Part shown: positions 50,258-58,202 of the stretch, in pieces
Numbering within the stretch: the first letter of the stretch is position 1
Layout of the letters: every line of letters begins with the position of its first letter
DNA from: Sphingomonas sp.
Lineage (GTDB): Bacteria; Pseudomonadota; Alphaproteobacteria; Sphingomonadales; Sphingomonadaceae
Reading direction: 5' to 3'
DNA: 64,000 nt
Assembly (NCBI GenBank): GCA_002707985.1
Contig: PAOI01000022.1
Coordinates: 23,682-87,681 of the forward strand
Program-made: the position numbers and the translations under genes
Notes under the pieces: model-generated
Database searches by the model: none
What the model was told of the DNA's origin: nothing
The model's input: only the letters and a program-made list of their open reading frames with translations

Positions 50258-50676
50258 CGGCGACGCTTTGCGACGCGATGATATCGCTGGCGGCACTGAT
50301 GGAAGAGGAAAGCGAGCTGCTTACCAGCACGCCGTTCACCCGCGACCTGCCGGAGATTGCGAACGCCAAGATCCGCCTTGCCGGGCGCATCGAAAGCGAA
50401 GTCGCACGGCTGTCGCGCGAAGCCGCGGACTGGACCGAAAAGCTGGCGGGCGAAGCGCGCGAGGCACTGACCGAAGCGAGCCTGCGCCTGCGCGACGCAT
50501 CCAAGGTCAATGCCGAAATCCTGTCGCGCCAGATCGAACTGTCGGTCGACTTGATGGCCGCGATCAATGCCGAGGCAAAGCGGCTGACCGGCACCAAGAG
50601 CCAGACCTATGGCGCGCGCGGTGCGCTGCAGGGCATCGACGCCCCGGCCCCGATCTCGATCAACACGAAACTTTAG
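50254..50676 (+). CDS. FlbY/FlgN-like flagellar protein
   Basis: A 140-residue, almost entirely helical protein (LAALMEEESELLTS; LAGRIESEVARLSREAADWT). Position after flgI-flgJ and coiled-coil character match FlbY of Caulobacter, a FlgN-like export chaperone candidate. It starts at GTG 50254 over the flgJ stop. The name is given as similarity in context rather than proven homology. Confidence 0.7.
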   Translation: MTATLCDAMISLAALMEEESELLTSTPFTRDLPEIANAKIRLAGRIESEVARLSREAADWTEKLAGEAREALTEASLRLRDASKVNAEILSRQIELSVDLMAAINAEAKRLTGTKSQTYGARGALQGIDAPAPISINTKL

Positions 50677-50818
50677 CTCCGCACCACCACCGGGTATCGG
50701 CGTGTAGCCCGCGCGTGATGCGCGGCGCGCCGATCCTGGCGCAACGCCGCGGTTTTCCGGCGCCTTCCCGATGGGAGGCAGCCAGGAAGTTACGCGGCTA
50801 GAACTCCGGACGGATCGC

Positions 50819-50837
50819 GCGCCCGGTCACCGGGCGC
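50819..50837. repeat. Short inverted repeat between convergent flbY-like and flgB genes
   Basis: GCGCCCGG and CCGGGCGC with a 3-base loop. There is no T-run, so it is at best a weak bidirectional terminator. Nothing else is visible in the 186-base gap. Confidence 0.35.
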
Positions 50838-50862
50838 ATTGTCTCGCGACCGCAGTGGCGGG

Positions 50863-51279
50863 TCAGCCGCCACCCTTGCCCAACGCTGCCTTCAACAGGC
50901 CGAGCTGTTTGCGATAGAGGCTGGCCATGGCCGTGAAGTCGGCCTGAATCTCGCCCATCTTCATCAGCTGATCCTCGATCGTGACATTGTTGCCGTCGGG
51001 CTTGGTCTCGACGATGTCGGTGTCGCGGATCACATTGCCCTCCCCTGCCGGGAGGACCGCGCCCAGGCTGCGCATCGCGGGCGTCAGCTGCACCTGCGGC
51101 GGCGTCACGCCGGGCGTGCCGCCATCCACCAGCGCGCCGAAATCGGGCCGGGCCAGTTCGCGCGACTTGTATCCGGGCGTCTCGCCATTGGCGATATTCT
51201 CCGCCACCACGCGCTGGCGATCGGCCAGATAATGCATGTTGGTCTTGATACCGGCGAGGATCGGGGGCGTGTTTCCCAT
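50863..51279 (-). CDS. flgB: Flagellar proximal rod protein FlgB
   Basis: A 138-residue FlgB: YLADRQRVVAENIANGETPG at the N-terminus and DTDIVETKPDGNNVTIEDQL later. It is the first rod subunit above FliE. ATG 51279 lies 5 bases after the stop of the FlaEY-like gene, so it is expressed with that gene rather than with flgC-fliE, which is unusual. Confidence 0.93.
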   Translation of the reverse strand: MGNTPPILAGIKTNMHYLADRQRVVAENIANGETPGYKSRELARPDFGALVDGGTPGVTPPQVQLTPAMRSLGAVLPAGEGNVIRDTDIVETKPDGNNVTIEDQLMKMGEIQADFTAMASLYRKQLGLLKAALGKGGG

Positions 51280-51284
51280 GGTCT

Positions 51285-54086
51285 TCAGAACCCTATCAGA
51301 CTGGTGGAGCCGCTCGCGCCCGAAAGCCGGTCGAGCGCCGCCTGGTAATTTTTGAGCTGCGCAGTTTCCCGCGCGGTCGAATATTTTCCGTAGGCACTGT
51401 TCTTCTCGCCATCGACGATCGTTGCCTTGCCATCGTCCCAATAGAGCGAGCGATAGGCGGTCTGGCTCATCGACACGGCGTCCTTCACTTTCTTGAGCGC
51501 GATCTTGGCATCGTCCAGCGTGGAAAGATTGATCGCCTCGGTCAGCATCAGGCCATAGGTGCCGCCGGGGCGAACCTTCGGCGCGTCCTCCGGCACCTTT
51601 TCGGGGGTGGCGATGCGCTGCGCTGCGATACCCAGTTTTTCCAGCGCATCGCGCCCTTCCGCGCCTGCGATCAGATCGACCGAATTGCCTTCCTTGGTCG
51701 TGATCCGCAGCGAACGTTCGCCATTGACGCGCGAGGTCGTGACGGTCGCCTTCGATCCGGTGATCTTGCTGAGCTTTTCGGTCAGCGACTTCATGGTCTC
51801 GCCGGCATCGATCGTGATCTTGCGCGCTGCGCCGTCATTGACCCGGATCGAGAAGCTGTCCCCCGCGCGCAGCGACGTCTGCGAGGTCAGCAGCTCCGAC
51901 GCTTCGGGATTGATCGTGCCGCGCCCGAAACCGAGCGCGGCGAGGCCCGTGGTTGCACCGCCCGGATCGGCGGCGATGCGGACCGGCTCGGTCCGCAACA
52001 GCGACTGACCGAACTGGCTGGTCGAATTGATCGCACCGGTCGCCATGTCGATCCGCGAGACAAAGCCGTCGGTGGGTCCGCGCCGGGTGGCGCCCAGATC
52101 GCCGCGCGTCCGTCCGCCGGCATAAAGCTCACCGTTCAGGAACGCGATGCTGTCCACCTGATCGTCCTCGGCCGTGCCGAGATAGGTCACGCGCGCACTG
52201 GTCAGACTGGCGTCGATCGTCGCGACGAAACCGTCGCGCGCGCCGCCGGTGCCGTTCACCTGCGTCCCGCTCATCGCGGCTTCGGTCGCGCCGCCGACTG
52301 CGATCGTGCCGTCATCGGCGACCGCGATCACGCGCGCATCGGCTCGGCCGAGGTCGATCTGACCCAGATCGGTCGAGAGCGAATTGCCGTCGATCTTCCA
52401 GATCTGGGCATTGCCGCTCTTGTTGATCGATGCGAGCAGATTACCGTCCTGATCGATCGCCAGCGCATTGACGCTTTCGCTGCCGCCGATGTTGATCGTG
52501 CGGCGTTCGGCAATCGCACCGGTATTGCTGATTTTCGCGATGAAGGCGTCGCCGCCGCCCGAGGCAGCCTTGCCCCCGACATAGATTGATCCGTCATCGG
52601 CCACCGCCAGCGCGCGGGCCGTATCGGCGCCGGTTGCGCGGATCACGGTGGAAAACTGCTCGTCGCCATTTTCATCAAACCGAGCGACCATCATGTCGCC
52701 ATCGGTCGTCATGTCGTCAAAGCTGCCATTCACCGTGCCCGCGACGGTGACGCTGCCGTCGTCCGCCACATGCACGGCGGCGCCCTGCGACGATCCCCCT
52801 GCCCCCAGGCTGCGCTGCCAGACGACATTGCCTTCGCCGTCGAGCTTGGTGAGGAACAGATTGTCGTCGCCGTCCGACCGGTTCGACCCCAGATCGCCCG
52901 CCGTCGTGCCGACGACATAGCTGTTGCCGAAGCGATCGGTGGCGACGGCCGCGGCATCGGTATCCGCCTGAACGTCAGGCTTCTTGATCTTCTCGAGCTT
53001 GACCTTGCCGTCGCTGCCCAGTTCGGGATTGCCGAACTGGTCATAGACGATCTTCGTCTCCGTCGTCGTCTTGCCGAGCAGCGTATTGCGCTCGGTTTCC
53101 TGTCGGTCGAGCGCGGACACTGTGGCTAGCGTCGTGCGATCATTGGCACCCGCCGGATCGTCGAGGCGAAACACCTGCGTTGCGGTCGGCGCATCGAGCG
53201 CGGTCTGGCCCGTTGCGACGATCAGCGAATCCTTCGCACCCACCTGATCGAGCGTAACCCGCTCGATGCCGCTGGGCGTCTTGAGCGTCAGGCCCCAGCC
53301 GTCATCGCCCTTTTCGGCTTCGAACCGGGCGAGCCAGCGCGGGATCGGATCGCCATTGGCATCGGTCTTCACGCTGCCATCGGCATTGGTCTGCGGCACC
53401 GCCACGATCGCGGCGTTGAGCGCGTTGACGACATCGTCGAGCGAGGGCGGTTGCGGTCCGTTCGCCAGATTGACGGTCACCGTATCGCTGCCGCCCGGTT
53501 TGGTCAGCGTGACCGAAAACTGTTCCTGCCCGGTTAGCCCCGGCACTGCGTCGCTGCGACGATCGACCAGCGCGGGGCCCTTGATCGTATATTGATCGGG
53601 AGCCGGAATGCCGATCGACTTCACGTTGCGCGCAGGCTGAAAGAAGGCAAGGCTGACCTTGTCCGACGGCGCCGTGGCAAGGAAGCCCTGAAGCTCCCCC
53701 ATCCCCTTCGCGAATGCACTCTGGAGCGATTTGCGCTGCGCGTCGGATGTCGTCTTGTCGGCTGCGACTTCGGCAAGAATGCGCAGCCGGTCGAGCGCCT
53801 TGTACGTCGTGAACGTCGTCTGGATATCGTCGGGCAGGAAATCGACGCCGGTGCCCGCGCGGTCGATAAAGCTCTTGAGCAGCTTGATCGCGGATGCCTG
53901 AGAGGAAAGCGGGCTGGTGTCGGCGTCTTCCTTCCACGGGGGCGTCGTCGCCTCCATGGTGAATTGCGCCTTGGCGCGGCGCACGGCGCGGCTTTCGAAC
54001 GTGATGTCGGCCAGTCCGCCGGAAAACACATTGCTTCCCGTCAGCAGGCTTAGCCCGACCATCGAATTCGAAAAATTTACCGCCAT
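51285..54086 (-). CDS. FlaEY-like flagellar protein with beta-propeller repeats
   Basis: A 933-residue protein. The start MAVNFSNSMVGLSLLTGSN and end AALDRLSGASGSTSLIGF recall axial proteins. The centre (about 390-720) carries repeated blades such as VTVAGTVNGSFDD, AVADDGSIYVGGKA and AVADDGTIAVGGAT, suggesting a beta-propeller. Residues about 730-830 include a flagellin/hook-like ERSLRITTKEGNSVDLIAG. It resembles the Caulobacter FlaEY regulatory protein in length and context; this recollection was not checked. ATG 54086 follows AGGAGGT by 11 bases. It has no signal peptide, so flagellar export is possible. Confidence 0.65.
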   Translation of the reverse strand: MAVNFSNSMVGLSLLTGSNVFSGGLADITFESRAVRRAKAQFTMEATTPPWKEDADTSPLSSQASAIKLLKSFIDRAGTGVDFLPDDIQTTFTTYKALDRLRILAEVAADKTTSDAQRKSLQSAFAKGMGELQGFLATAPSDKVSLAFFQPARNVKSIGIPAPDQYTIKGPALVDRRSDAVPGLTGQEQFSVTLTKPGGSDTVTVNLANGPQPPSLDDVVNALNAAIVAVPQTNADGSVKTDANGDPIPRWLARFEAEKGDDGWGLTLKTPSGIERVTLDQVGAKDSLIVATGQTALDAPTATQVFRLDDPAGANDRTTLATVSALDRQETERNTLLGKTTTETKIVYDQFGNPELGSDGKVKLEKIKKPDVQADTDAAAVATDRFGNSYVVGTTAGDLGSNRSDGDDNLFLTKLDGEGNVVWQRSLGAGGSSQGAAVHVADDGSVTVAGTVNGSFDDMTTDGDMMVARFDENGDEQFSTVIRATGADTARALAVADDGSIYVGGKAASGGGDAFIAKISNTGAIAERRTINIGGSESVNALAIDQDGNLLASINKSGNAQIWKIDGNSLSTDLGQIDLGRADARVIAVADDGTIAVGGATEAAMSGTQVNGTGGARDGFVATIDASLTSARVTYLGTAEDDQVDSIAFLNGELYAGGRTRGDLGATRRGPTDGFVSRIDMATGAINSTSQFGQSLLRTEPVRIAADPGGATTGLAALGFGRGTINPEASELLTSQTSLRAGDSFSIRVNDGAARKITIDAGETMKSLTEKLSKITGSKATVTTSRVNGERSLRITTKEGNSVDLIAGAEGRDALEKLGIAAQRIATPEKVPEDAPKVRPGGTYGLMLTEAINLSTLDDAKIALKKVKDAVSMSQTAYRSLYWDDGKATIVDGEKNSAYGKYSTARETAQLKNYQAALDRLSGASGSTSLIGF
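54069..54082 (+). promoter_or_regulatory. A-tract element upstream of fliG, candidate FlbD site
   Basis: CGAAAAATTTACCG is centred near -53 of the inferred fliG start and overlaps the first codons of the divergent FlaEY-like gene. It resembles CGGCAAAAATTTCC at fliF. Confidence 0.42.
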
Positions 54087-54111
54087 CTCCCGCCCGGACC
54101 TCCTGACACTT

Positions 54112-54121
54112 ATCCTATAAT
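54112..54121 (+). promoter_or_regulatory. ATCCTATAAT promoter box of fliG-fliH
   Basis: Lies 53 bases before the preferred fliG start. Read on the other strand, TTCTATTAT at the same place could serve the divergent FlaEY-like gene. Confidence 0.6.
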
Positions 54122-54174
54122 AGAAGAAAGTTCGCTCTCGCATGCGCGCGGGTTCGAATCTTTTTCAGGGGACG

Positions 54175-55215
54175 ATGACGATGAACATGATGGCGCCGAC
54201 CGCCGAAATGCCCGAGCTGAAACGCTTTAACGGCACCCAACGCGCCGCCGCGCTGATGCTGGCGCTCGGCCAGGATCATGGCGCACCGATCTGGGAGCAG
54301 CTTTCGGTCGACGAGATCAAGGAGCTGTCGTCCGCCATCGCCTCGCTCGGCCAGGTGCCCAGCAACGTCATCGAACATCTGCTTGTGCAGTTTTCCGGCG
54401 AAGTTTCCAGCATGGCCGCGTTTCACGGCAGCTATGAATCGGCCGAGCGGCTGCTCGCCGGCATGCTCCCGCCCGAAAAGGTCAGGGAAATCATGGAGGA
54501 TCTTCGCGGTCCCTCCGGCCGGACGATGTGGGACAAATTGTCCAACGTCTCCGAAACGATCCTCGCCGGCGCGCTGCGCAACGAATATCCGCAGACCGTG
54601 GCGGTGATCCTGTCGAAGATCCGCCCCGACCATGCCGCCCGCGTGATGGGTGAGCTTCCGCGCGATTTCGCCACCGACGTGATCATGCGCATGCTCCGCA
54701 TGGAAACCGTGCAGAAGGACGTCATCCAGCAGGTCGAACAGACGCTTAAGTCGGAATTCATGACCAACCTGTCGCGCACGAACAAGCGCGATCCGCACGA
54801 AGCGATGGCCGAGATGTTCAACGCGCTCGACCGCGCCACCGAAGAAGCGATGCTCAAGGCGCTCGACGACAAGGCGCCAGAAAGCGCCGAGCGTATCCGC
54901 GCGCTCATGTTCACGTTCGAAGACCTCTCCAATCTGCTGCCGGCGGCGATCGCGACGATCGTCAAGAATGCCGACAAGCGCGAAATGGCGCTGGCGCTGA
55001 AGGGCGCACCGGAGGATCTCAAGAACCTGTTCTTCGGCGCGATGACCGAGCGTGCGGCAAAGATGATGCGCGAAGATATGGCCGGCATGGGCCCGGTCCG
55101 TGCGCGCGATTGCGAAGAGGCCCAGTCCTCGCTCGTCCGCCTTGCCAAGAACCTCGCCGATCGCGGCGAAATCCTGCTCGTCGATCCGAAGAGCGACGAC
55201 GCGATGATCCTGTGA
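54175..55215 (+). CDS. fliG: Flagellar motor switch protein FliG
   Basis: A 346-residue FliG with middle and C-terminal domains: AAALMLALGQDHGAPIWEQL, QTVAVILSKIRPDHAARVMG, and MFTFEDLSNLLPAAIATIV with the charged torque helix. ATG 54175 follows AGGGGA; ATG 54142 is in frame but too close to the promoter box. It interacts with FliF, FliM and MotA. fliH follows after 10 bases. Confidence 0.96.
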   Translation: MTMNMMAPTAEMPELKRFNGTQRAAALMLALGQDHGAPIWEQLSVDEIKELSSAIASLGQVPSNVIEHLLVQFSGEVSSMAAFHGSYESAERLLAGMLPPEKVREIMEDLRGPSGRTMWDKLSNVSETILAGALRNEYPQTVAVILSKIRPDHAARVMGELPRDFATDVIMRMLRMETVQKDVIQQVEQTLKSEFMTNLSRTNKRDPHEAMAEMFNALDRATEEAMLKALDDKAPESAERIRALMFTFEDLSNLLPAAIATIVKNADKREMALALKGAPEDLKNLFFGAMTERAAKMMREDMAGMGPVRARDCEEAQSSLVRLAKNLADRGEILLVDPKSDDAMIL

Positions 55216-55225
55216 GGAGGGCGAG

Positions 55226-55984
55226 ATGAACCTGCACGTCGAACGCTTCGCCTTTGATCGGGTATTCAGCTATTGCAACGAAACCAAGGGTTCCACGCAG
55301 ACCGACATGGCATTGGAGCTGTCGGCATTGCGTGCGGAACTGGCCCTGGCGAAGAGCGATGCCGATACGCGCGAAGCTCGTGCCCGGATCGAAGGGTTCG
55401 AAGCGGGAATGGCGCAGGCACGTGCCGAGCGGGAAACCGCACTGCTGAGCGCAGTCGATGCGTTGCAGGCGGGAATCGAAGCGATCGACGGCCGGTTCGC
55501 CGACGCGCAGGACAGCATGGCCGGCGACGCGACCGAAGTGGCGCTTGCCGCCGCAGAACTTCTCGCCGCACGCGCTCTGGAAACCGCGCCGGGCATTGCG
55601 ATCGACGACGCCATCGGACGCACGCTGCGTCAGGTGTCGCGCGGCACCGAAATTCAAGTGCGCATCCATCCCGATCTCGCCCCCGATATCGAAACGCGCC
55701 TCGAATCGCGCCAGGCGGCCGACCGCCGCCGCCTCAATGTGCACATCATTCCCGATGACCGGGTAGCTGTGGGCGATGCGGAAATCCTGTGGGATCAGGG
55801 CGGGTTGACGCTCGACAGGGCCGAACGCCGCGCGCAGATCATGGCGGAACTGGAGGCACTGTTGCCGGCACCCGCGCCGGACACATCGGGTGGATCGCCG
55901 GATCTGGCGGAACATGCCGATGCGCTGGCTCATGGTGCTGACGTGGACGATCCCGGCCTGGACGAGCAGGACATCGCCGCCTGA
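55226..55984 (+). CDS. fliH: FliH/FlbE-type flagellar export ATPase regulator
   Basis: A 252-residue protein: a coiled-coil region (about 28-80) followed by the FliH C-terminal domain (QVSRGTEIQVRIHPDLAPDI and VAVGDAEILWDQGGLTLD). The acidic tail ends DEQDIAA. It corresponds to FlbE of Caulobacter, in which fliF-fliG-flbE-fliN-flbD are contiguous; here fliG-fliH precede fliF and end at their own terminator. Confidence 0.85.
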   Translation: MNLHVERFAFDRVFSYCNETKGSTQTDMALELSALRAELALAKSDADTREARARIEGFEAGMAQARAERETALLSAVDALQAGIEAIDGRFADAQDSMAGDATEVALAAAELLAARALETAPGIAIDDAIGRTLRQVSRGTEIQVRIHPDLAPDIETRLESRQAADRRRLNVHIIPDDRVAVGDAEILWDQGGLTLDRAERRAQIMAELEALLPAPAPDTSGGSPDLAEHADALAHGADVDDPGLDEQDIAA

Positions 55985-56031
55985 GCTGCGCTGCCAGCAG
56001 CGCCGCCGATTATCTCTACAGAAAATGCAAC

Positions 56032-56055
56032 ATCCCGGCGAAAGCCGGGATTTTT
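56032..56055 (+). terminator. Rho-independent terminator of fliG-fliH
   Basis: An 8-base stem ATCCCGGC/GCCGGGAT with a GAAA tetraloop followed by TTTTT, 48 bases after the fliH stop. It separates fliG-fliH from fliF transcription. Confidence 0.88.
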
Positions 56056-56129
56056 CTATGTCCGAAGCATGCCGGAACGCGCCGCCCGAAGTGGCCTGCG
56101 GGCTTGCGCCGACACCATCGGGAACATCC

Positions 56130-56165
56130 CCCGGCAAAAATTTCCTACCCCGGCAAAACCTGCCG
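56130..56165 (+). promoter_or_regulatory. Two CCGGCAAAA repeats upstream of fliF, candidate FlbD sites
   Basis: CCCGGCAAAAATTTCC (near 56130-56144) and CCCCGGCAAAACCTGCCG (56148-56165) lie about -53 and -33 from the inferred start. The second covers the -35 position and is a partial dyad (CGGCA/TGCCG). Confidence 0.5.
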
Positions 56166-56173
56166 CGTTCCTC

Positions 56174-56183
56174 TTCCTATAAT
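56174..56183 (+). promoter_or_regulatory. TTCCTATAAT promoter box of the fliF operon
   Basis: A full match to the shared box, 50 bases before the TTG start of fliF. Confidence 0.65.
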
Positions 56184-56233
56184 TCTCTTGTGAAGGGCAG
56201 AACGCCCTCCCCGGAACAGCCACGAGGCGGGAA

Positions 56234-57838
56234 TTGGAAGCAGTCAGGAAATTCGTCGGCCAGATCGGAGCCAAAAGGCTGATGATCATGGGTGGAGTGG
56301 CGCTGGCGCTGCTCGCGGCGCTCGCATTCGTGGCGACGCGCGGAAGCAATCCCGCCATGGGCTTTCTCTACACCGATCTCGATCCGTCGGCCGCACAGGC
56401 GATCGCAGAAAAGCTGAAGGCAGAAGGCGTGGATTATCGCCTGTCCGCCGACGGCAGTTCGATCCTCGCCCCGCAGGAAAAGCTCGCCGAGCTGCGCATG
56501 AGCCTTGCCGGCGAAAAGCTGGGCGGGCCGATCGGTTATGACGTACTCGATCAGGAAGACAGTTTCGGCGTGTCTGCCAGCCGCGCCAAGATGAACGAAA
56601 CCCGCGCAGTGGAGGGCGAACTCGCCCGCTCGATCCAGAGCCTTCAGGCAGTCGCCGCCGCGCGCGTCCATATCGTGATGCCCGAACGCGCGATGTTCGC
56701 CGCCGAGGCCCGCAAGGCAACCGCCGCCGTCACCGTAAAGACGCGCGGCCGCCTGCCCGCCGAAACGGTGCAGGCGATCCGCTATCTCGTTTCCTCATCG
56801 GTCCCCGAATTGTCGCCCGAAGCCGTATCGGTGGTCGATCAGTCGGGTGCGCTGCTGGCGCGCGCCGGCGACAGCGAGACGCTCGCCAGCAGCGACGCCG
56901 ACGAACGCCAGGCCGCGGTCGAAACCCGGCTGCGCGACGAGATCGAGGCCCTGCTCTCTCCCATTGTCGGTCAGGGCAAGGTCCGCGCCGAAGTGTCGGC
57001 GGATATCAATCGCGATGCCACGCGCGAAGAAGCCAATGTCTATGATCCCGACGCGCAGGTGATCGCACGTCAGGTGACCGTCGAAAACGGCACCGAGGAT
57101 CAGGAAACCGGCGCTGCCCCTCCGGGCGTATCGGTCGGCAATGAACTTCCCGAAAATACCGGCCAGCCCGCCCAGCCTGGCGAAAGCCGCAGCTCGCGCG
57201 GCAGCCAGTCGTCGGAAGACACGACCTATCAGAACAGCTCGCGCCGCACCGTCACGGTGCGCGGCCCGGGCGAGGTCAAGCGGCTGACCGTCGCGGTGAT
57301 GGTCGATGGCGGCGAAAAGGGTCTGGACGATGCCATGATCCAGCGCCTGACCCGCCTTGTCGAGAATGCGATCGGATATGACAGCGAGCGCGGCGATAGC
57401 GTGGTTGTCGAAAGCATGGCCTTCGCTCCGGTCGAGGATCTGGCCGAAGGTCAGGGCGGTATCCTGTCACTTCTGTCGATGGACCGTGTCTTCGGGTTGC
57501 TGCAACTGGTCGTCATCGCTGTAGCGGGACTGATCGCGCTGCGGATGCTGAAGCCCAAGCCGACGTCAGGCGAGGCAACGCAGGACGGTGGTCTGCTGAC
57601 CGCCAACGACCCCGAAATGATCGCGCTCGCGCAGCGCGCCGCCGAAGGCGACGAAGAGGCGATGCAACAGCTTGAGGCGCGCCAAGCCGCCAGCGGCGCC
57701 ACGCTGCTCGATCAGGAAATCTCGCTCGCGCAGGTCGATGGCCGGATCAAGCTTTCCGCCCTCAACAAGCTTGGCGACACGATCGCCGCGAGCCCGCCTG
57801 AAGCAGTGGCGGTGATCCGCCAATGGATGAACGCATGA
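56234..57838 (+). CDS. fliF: Flagellar MS-ring protein FliF
   Basis: A 534-residue FliF with membrane helices near residues 16-36 and 415-437, ring-building motifs between them (EKLKAEGVDYRLSADGSSI; ARVHIVMPERAMFAAEARK) and a C-terminal FliG-binding tail (KLGDTIAASPPEAVAVIRQW). It starts at TTG 56234 after GGCGGGA. The N-terminal FVGQIGAKR precedes the first helix as in homologues, supporting the rare start over ATG 56282. Its stop overlaps fliN. Confidence 0.95.
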   Translation: MEAVRKFVGQIGAKRLMIMGGVALALLAALAFVATRGSNPAMGFLYTDLDPSAAQAIAEKLKAEGVDYRLSADGSSILAPQEKLAELRMSLAGEKLGGPIGYDVLDQEDSFGVSASRAKMNETRAVEGELARSIQSLQAVAAARVHIVMPERAMFAAEARKATAAVTVKTRGRLPAETVQAIRYLVSSSVPELSPEAVSVVDQSGALLARAGDSETLASSDADERQAAVETRLRDEIEALLSPIVGQGKVRAEVSADINRDATREEANVYDPDAQVIARQVTVENGTEDQETGAAPPGVSVGNELPENTGQPAQPGESRSSRGSQSSEDTTYQNSSRRTVTVRGPGEVKRLTVAVMVDGGEKGLDDAMIQRLTRLVENAIGYDSERGDSVVVESMAFAPVEDLAEGQGGILSLLSMDRVFGLLQLVVIAVAGLIALRMLKPKPTSGEATQDGGLLTANDPEMIALAQRAAEGDEEAMQQLEARQAASGATLLDQEISLAQVDGRIKLSALNKLGDTIAASPPEAVAVIRQWMNA

Positions 57839-58200
57839 TGGAGAAAAATGTGGACCCGCAGGACATCGTGCCGACCGATGCCACCCAGGAACAGGCGGCG
57901 CCGGCGCTGGAGGATTTCGAACCGCAACCCCAGCCCGCGCCCAGTGCCGAACCGCCCGCCGAAGGACTGGAGGCCGTATTCGACGTGCCGGTAAAGGTTC
58001 AGGCGGTGCTCGGTCGCACGCGGATGCCGGTCGGCGACCTGCTTCAGCTGCGTTCGGGCCATGTCCTCGAACTCGATCGTCGCGTCGGCGAACCGGTCGA
58101 CATCTTCGTCAACGACCGGCTGATCGCGCGCGGCGAAATCGTCCTGATCGACGGGGCGCTGGGCGTCACGCTCACTGAAGTCGTACGGCAGGAAATCTGA
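57835..58200 (+). CDS. fliN: FliN-type flagellar switch protein (longer copy)
   Basis: About 121 residues: an acidic Pro/Gln-rich N-terminus (about 45 residues) and a SpoA domain (VPVKVQAVLGRTRMPVGDLL, VDIFVNDRLIARGEIVL). It is in the position of Caulobacter fliN between fliF and flbD. Starts at 57835, 57838 (ATG) and 57850 (GTG after GGAGA) are all possible. A second short FliN is encoded at 42976-43212. Confidence 0.9.
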   Translation: MMEKNVDPQDIVPTDATQEQAAPALEDFEPQPQPAPSAEPPAEGLEAVFDVPVKVQAVLGRTRMPVGDLLQLRSGHVLELDRRVGEPVDIFVNDRLIARGEIVLIDGALGVTLTEVVRQEI

Positions 58201-58202
58201 CC

